NCBI GenBank assembly: GCA_905205195.1
Contig: CAJLCS010000077.1
Coordinates: 1-8,795 of the forward strand
DNA length: 8,795 nucleotides
Direction: 5' to 3'
Origin: an uncultured Eubacteriales bacterium
Lineage (GTDB): Bacteria; Bacillota; Clostridia; Oscillospirales; Oscillospiraceae
Numbering within the stretch: the stretch's first letter is position 1; every line of letters begins with the position of its first letter. Below, one piece after another: positions 5,499 to 8,795 of the stretch. The notes below the pieces were generated by a model that ran no database searches, was not told where the DNA came from, and saw nothing but the letters and a program-made list of their open reading frames with translations. Both the position numbers and the translations under genes were made by a program.

Positions 5499-5527
5499 GA
5501 TCAATGGGTCCTACTTGACCACAAGCA

Positions 5528-5580
5528 GAGGGCTATGTCCTCGGCGTGGGGGCGAAGGTTTTCACCATCGCGGGGCCGGT
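5528..5580 (+). repeat. 53-bp direct repeat, downstream copy
   Basis: Identical to 3783-3835 inside spoVAC. The bases immediately before it (ACTTGACCACAAGCA) do not resemble the spoVAC sequence before the upstream copy. Confidence 0.85.
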
Positions 5581-5641
5581 GATTCTCTACGGCGTCAGCG
5601 CCAGCGTGCTGTACGGCATGATTTATTGGATTTGCAGATAA
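5528..5641 (+). pseudogene. spoVAC: Orphan 3' end of spoVAC (probable original tail)
   Basis: Thirty-seven codons in the spoVAC frame (EGYVLGVGAKVFTIAGPVIL through GMIYWICR) end at TAA 5639-5641. An in-frame TGA at 5516-5518 closes the frame upstream and no start or ribosome binding site precedes it, so it cannot be expressed as SpoVAC. It matches the tail of the intact gene in protein but not in codons after the 53-bp repeat. Its codons (GTC, AGC, GTG, CTG) fit the GC-rich host, and a strong terminator follows directly. This is probably the tail spoVAC had before the insertion. Confidence 0.8.
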
Positions 5642-5643
5642 AA

Positions 5644-5698
5644 ACGGGCAGGGCATCTTCCGGCGGGAGGGTGCCCTGCCCGTACGCGTTACATTTTT
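5644..5698 (+). terminator. Strong terminator after the orphan spoVAC tail
   Basis: ACGGGCAGGGCA (5644-5655) pairs perfectly with TGCCCTGCCCGT (5672-5683). The 16-base interior adds further pairing. TTTTT occurs at 5694-5698, ten bases past the stem, so the T-run is displaced. It starts two bases after the orphan tail stop, which fits the original spoVAC transcript ending here. It now mainly shields the downstream promoter. Confidence 0.75.
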
Positions 5699-5699
5699 C

Positions 5700-5728
5700 T
5701 TGACAATCCGTTCACAATCTGATAATCT
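5700..5728 (+). promoter_or_regulatory. Promoter of the large secreted protein gene
   Basis: TTGACA (5700-5705) is a perfect -35. TAATCT (5723-5728) lies 17 bases on, and an overlapping GATAAT (5721-5726) gives 15. The leader to ATG 5807 would be about 70 bases. Confidence 0.6.
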
Positions 5729-5806
5729 TAAAGAAATAGATGACCGAACCAATTGTACGAAAGAGAACATCCGTATTTGCGACGCATTCAAGAAAGGACG
5801 GACACT

Positions 5807-8795
5807 ATGAAAAAACACTGGACCCGACTTCTATCCGCGCTCCTGACCTTGGCCATCCTTCTTCAGATTGCACCGCTGCAGGCGTTTGCGGCTGCCGATA
5901 CCGGCACTGCGGACGATGGCAGCGGTGCTTTGCTTTCCGGGACGGAAACGGTTCCAGCTGCCGACGTGGTTGGTGAAGTGGAGTCCCTCCGCACGGAGGA
6001 GGGCAAGCACTTCCGCCTGTCCGACGGCAGCTATCTGGCGGTTTCCTACGGCACGCCGGTTCACTATCAGGACGCATCGGGCCGCTGGCAGGAGATCGAC
6101 AATACTCTGGTCTTCCGGCCGGACACGGACAGCTATGCCACGGCACAGAGCGGAGATGCGTTCACGTCCTTCTCCGCCGACCTTGCCGACGGCCATCTGG
6201 CCACGGCCGTGTCCGGAGATACCTCCGTTTCCATGGGCCTGCTCCGCAGCGCCCGGCTTCAGGCCCTTCTTCCGGCGGCGGAAGCGGCCAATCTGCCGGA
6301 TTATCAGGAGGAAACCGCCGCAGAGCCGGAAGCGGAGACGGCGACCCAGCAGCTTCCCTCCGAAGACGGCTGGACGGCCGAATCGCTGATGCCCCGGACG
6401 CTGACCGCCTCGGTGCTGTACCGGGATGTTTATCCCGGCGTGGACCTGCGCTATACGGCCAGCGGCTACAACCTGAAAGAGCAGATCATCCTGCGGGAAA
6501 AGCAGGATTTTTACCGTTATGACTTTCTTTTGACGCTGGAGGGCCTGACGGCTTCCCTGCAGGAAAACGGCAGTGTGCTGCTGCAAAATGCGGCCGGAGA
6601 AACGGCCTATCGGATTCCGGCACCTTATCTGGAGGATGCCCGGGGCGTTACGTCCGATGCGGTTTCCTTTTCCCTGATGGAAACCGACGACGGCACCGTC
6701 CTGACGGTCACGGCAGACCCGGCCTGGATGGAGCGGGCATCCTATCCCGTCACCATTGATCCCACGCTGATCTCCGAGGTCCGGCGCTCCGCCATGAGCC
6801 GCAGCGCCGACCTGTACGCTACTTATGTGATACAGGACACCCCCAATTCCACCCAGGGCGACTATCAGGACCTGTATCTGGGCTACGGCTCCTACGGGAA
6901 GGAGCATTGGGGCTTTTTCCATGTGAAGACGCTGCCCACGGTGCCGGACGGCGCCGTGGTAACCGGTGCGGCGCTGAATCTCTACGTCTATGCCGCCAGC
7001 GCCTACCAGTGGGGCTATTCCGCCGTGGACTGCCCGGAGCTTCCGCTGGAGCTGTGCGAAGTGACCGGGGCCAACACGGATCCGGACAACGATTACTACG
7101 ACTGGCTGTATGAGATGTCGTGGAACAACAAGCCCACCGTCAAGACCGGCGATGTGCTGGATTATACCACGGTTTCCGCCGCCTCCCAGGGCAGCTATGT
7201 CCGCTGGGATATGACCCGCGCCGTCAAGAAATGGTACGCCGAGGGAACGGAAAACCGGACGGTGGCCATTCTGCCCGGCGACCGGGGAACCTATGACGAG
7301 AGCCACTGCGCGCTGGTCAAGGCCATGGCCTACAGCCAGTACTACACCCCGGTATTCGCGGTGGCCTACCGCAGCACCACCGGCATCGAGCCGTATGATA
7401 CCTATCAGACGCTGGGGGCCGGGCTGGCTGGCAGCGCCTACCTGGCGGATGCTACCGGTCAGCTGAAGGTGATGCGGAATGCGGCGTCCTATGCCTCCAC
7501 CGTCAATCCGGTGTCCGTCAATCTTGTTTACAACTCCGACTATTTTACCGGCCGGACGAGTACCTATCTGCCGAACGGCTCCGCCATGGACTTCGGCTCC
7601 GGCTGGACGCTGGACTGTGTGCAGAAGCTGGCCGCCCAGACCATCGGCGGCACCGAATATCTGCGCTATACCGACGGCGACGGCACGGAGCACTATTTCC
7701 GCAAGGACAGCAGCAAAAGTGCCGACTATTTCTACGACGAGGACGGCCTGGGCCTGAAAATCAAGGCCGTTTCCGGCGGCTACGAGATGTCCGACGACAA
7801 AGACAACCAATACACCTTCCGCGACGGCTATCTGCAAACCGTGACGGACGCCAACGGCAACCAGATTCTCATGACCTATTCTGGCGGCAGACTTACCGCC
7901 GTGACCCAGAAAAACAGCGGCGGCAGCAGCATCACCGCGGCGGCGCTGACCTATTCCGGCAGCCGCCTGACCGCCATCCGGGATGCGGCAGGGGGCACGA
8001 CCACCCTGTCCTATACCGACGGTAAGCTCACCGGAATTTCCAAAAACAATACGGTTCTGGCCCGGTATGCCTATTCCGGCCAGCGGCTGAGCCGGATGAC
8101 CGACGCCGAGGCGGATTACAGCCTGAATTTCACCTATTCCGGCGGAAAAGTCAGCGCCTATTGGGAATCCGCCGGCGGCAGCACCGGCGTGCGGGTGGAG
8201 CTGCGCTATCCCGGCTCCAGCCAGACGGTTTACCGGGATTGCGGGACGGACCGCACGGCCAACACCGGCGATGATCTGCTGACCAGCTACCTGTTTGACT
8301 ACGCAGGCCGGACGGTGAACGCCTATACCACCGATGCTTCCGGCAAGCTGCTTGGGGCCTCCAATGCGGTCTATACCGGCAGCGGCAGCACGGACCGGAA
8401 GAACAACCGCACCCAGCGGACGGCCTCCATGGGCGAAAGCGGCACGGAGCTGCTCCGCAACGGCGCTCTTTCCGGCGCCGACGGCTGGATCATGGGGCAG
8501 GGCGCAGCCTACGCTTCCGACGTCAGCCGGGATTCCTCCGGCGGTTCCGTCCGGATCCGGGGCAGCTGGAAGAATACCGACGGCAACGCCCGGCAGGACG
8601 TGACGGTGAACGCTTCCGGCAGCGAAACCTACATTCTCTCCGGCTGGGCGAAGGCCAACGCCGTGCCGGATACGGCGGATACCGCCAAGACCCCGGCGGA
8701 GGACCATTTCAAGCAGTTCGGCCTGCGGGCCGTCCTGACCTATTCCGACGGGACCACCGAGGCCCATTATGTGCCCTTCTGCCCGGATCTGGACG
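5807..8795 (+). CDS. Large secreted RHS/YD-repeat protein, 3' end beyond window
   Basis: The frame is open from ATG 5807 to the window edge: 996 complete codons, no stop. Residues 1-28 are a signal peptide (MKKHWTRLLSALLTLAILL, cleavage after AFA), so the protein is exported. Next comes the N-terminal region typical of clostridial RHS proteins: YRDVYPGVDLRYTASGYNLK from 205 and YPVTIDPT at 313. A DNRLRE-like beta domain spans about 330-525 (DLYLGYGSYGKEHWGFFHV; VRWDMTRAVKKWY), then GIEPYDTYQTLGAG at 526. YD repeats lie at about 670-800 (YLQTVTDANGNQILMTYSGG; LTAIRDAAGGTTTLSYTDGK). From 881 (ELLRNGALSGADGWIMGQG) a carbohydrate-binding-like beta-sandwich begins and is cut by the edge. Such proteins usually end in an RHS core and a variable toxin or adhesin tip, which would lie outside. 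The start follows AAAGGA (5793-5798) by eight bases. Domain assignments are by recognition, not search. Confidence 0.9.
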   Translation, partial: MKKHWTRLLSALLTLAILLQIAPLQAFAAADTGTADDGSGALLSGTETVPAADVVGEVESLRTEEGKHFRLSDGSYLAVSYGTPVHYQDASGRWQEIDNTLVFRPDTDSYATAQSGDAFTSFSADLADGHLATAVSGDTSVSMGLLRSARLQALLPAAEAANLPDYQEETAAEPEAETATQQLPSEDGWTAESLMPRTLTASVLYRDVYPGVDLRYTASGYNLKEQIILREKQDFYRYDFLLTLEGLTASLQENGSVLLQNAAGETAYRIPAPYLEDARGVTSDAVSFSLMETDDGTVLTVTADPAWMERASYPVTIDPTLISEVRRSAMSRSADLYATYVIQDTPNSTQGDYQDLYLGYGSYGKEHWGFFHVKTLPTVPDGAVVTGAALNLYVYAASAYQWGYSAVDCPELPLELCEVTGANTDPDNDYYDWLYEMSWNNKPTVKTGDVLDYTTVSAASQGSYVRWDMTRAVKKWYAEGTENRTVAILPGDRGTYDESHCALVKAMAYSQYYTPVFAVAYRSTTGIEPYDTYQTLGAGLAGSAYLADATGQLKVMRNAASYASTVNPVSVNLVYNSDYFTGRTSTYLPNGSAMDFGSGWTLDCVQKLAAQTIGGTEYLRYTDGDGTEHYFRKDSSKSADYFYDEDGLGLKIKAVSGGYEMSDDKDNQYTFRDGYLQTVTDANGNQILMTYSGGRLTAVTQKNSGGSSITAAALTYSGSRLTAIRDAAGGTTTLSYTDGKLTGISKNNTVLARYAYSGQRLSRMTDAEADYSLNFTYSGGKVSAYWESAGGSTGVRVELRYPGSSQTVYRDCGTDRTANTGDDLLTSYLFDYAGRTVNAYTTDASGKLLGASNAVYTGSGSTDRKNNRTQRTASMGESGTELLRNGALSGADGWIMGQGAAYASDVSRDSSGGSVRIRGSWKNTDGNARQDVTVNASGSETYILSGWAKANAVPDTADTAKTPAEDHFKQFGLRAVLTYSDGTTEAHYVPFCPDLD

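Larger units (their letters stand above)
3784..5580. mobile_element. Putative 1,745-bp acquired segment inserted in the 3' end of spoVAC
   Basis: The segment is bounded by the 53-bp repeats at 3783-3835 and 5528-5580; its unit length is the 1,745-base offset. It carries a replacement spoVAC tail at its left end, a short structured repeat, a terminator hairpin and one minus-strand gene with its own promoter. Its base composition is visibly AT-richer than either flank. Elements that enter the 3' end of a gene and restore it are usually moved by a tyrosine or serine recombinase, but no recombinase is encoded here. It may be mobilised from elsewhere, be a deletion remnant, or have come in by homologous recombination. 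Exact ends within the repeats cannot be resolved. Confidence 0.6.

Noticed and set aside
3784..5527. Insertion sequence or complete integrative element
   Set aside because: There is no transposase or recombinase, no short target duplication and no terminal inverted repeats at the 53-bp boundaries. I therefore call it only a putative acquired segment.
5831..8767. 978-residue open frame on the minus strand opposite the large secreted protein
   Set aside because: It is an antisense shadow of a GC-rich gene. The plus strand has a promoter, ribosome binding site, signal peptide and recognisable domains, while the minus frame is low-complexity His/Gly/Val/Ala-rich.

Overview
The window looks like chromosomal DNA from a GC-rich, spore-forming clostridial bacterium, probably an Oscillospiraceae-type gut organism. 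This is inferred from the content: a spoVAC sporulation gene, a YhbD/bactofilin operon like that of Bacillus, strong Firmicutes-style Shine-Dalgarno sequences, sigma-A promoters, and a large secreted RHS-type protein with a DNRLRE-like region. Most of the window is GC-rich. One stretch, about 4010-5520, is clearly AT-richer: two hand-counted 60-base samples gave 20 G+C at 4561-4620 and 44 G+C at 6241-6300.

Layout. Bases 1-438 hold no recognised gene, only a strong GUAA-loop hairpin and one marginal 38-codon reading frame. From 443 a promoter carrying two copies of a palindromic operator drives a short operon: a YhbD-like MerR-type regulator, then a bactofilin-like polymer-forming protein overlapping it by 11 bases, then a 32-codon reading frame with a near-ideal ribosome binding site. 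A new promoter at 1781 drives an unrecognised membrane protein with a zinc-ribbon-like CxxC...HxxC motif, ended by a clear terminator at 2803-2836. Next come an O6-methylguanine-DNA methyltransferase gene (2850-3383) and spoVAC (3465-3902).

The most unusual part is the 3' end of spoVAC. A 53-base segment (3783-3835) is repeated exactly at 5528-5580, and each copy runs on into its own full, in-frame spoVAC ending. The downstream ending (to 5641) has host-like codons and is followed by a strong terminator. The upstream ending, now part of the intact gene, uses AT-rich codons and is joined to the AT-rich DNA. The simplest reading is a 1,745-bp acquired segment that entered the 3' end of spoVAC and restored the reading frame with its own tail. 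Its only gene (4010-5428, minus strand) encodes a putative cytoplasmic beta-propeller protein of glycoside-hydrolase type, with its own promoter and a palindromic candidate operator. No recombinase is present.

From 5700 a promoter leads into a very large secreted protein (5807 to past the window end; 996 complete codons visible) with a signal peptide, DNRLRE-like region, YD/RHS repeats and a carbohydrate-binding-like module. Apart from the YhbD/bactofilin operon, the neighbouring genes are not obviously one pathway.
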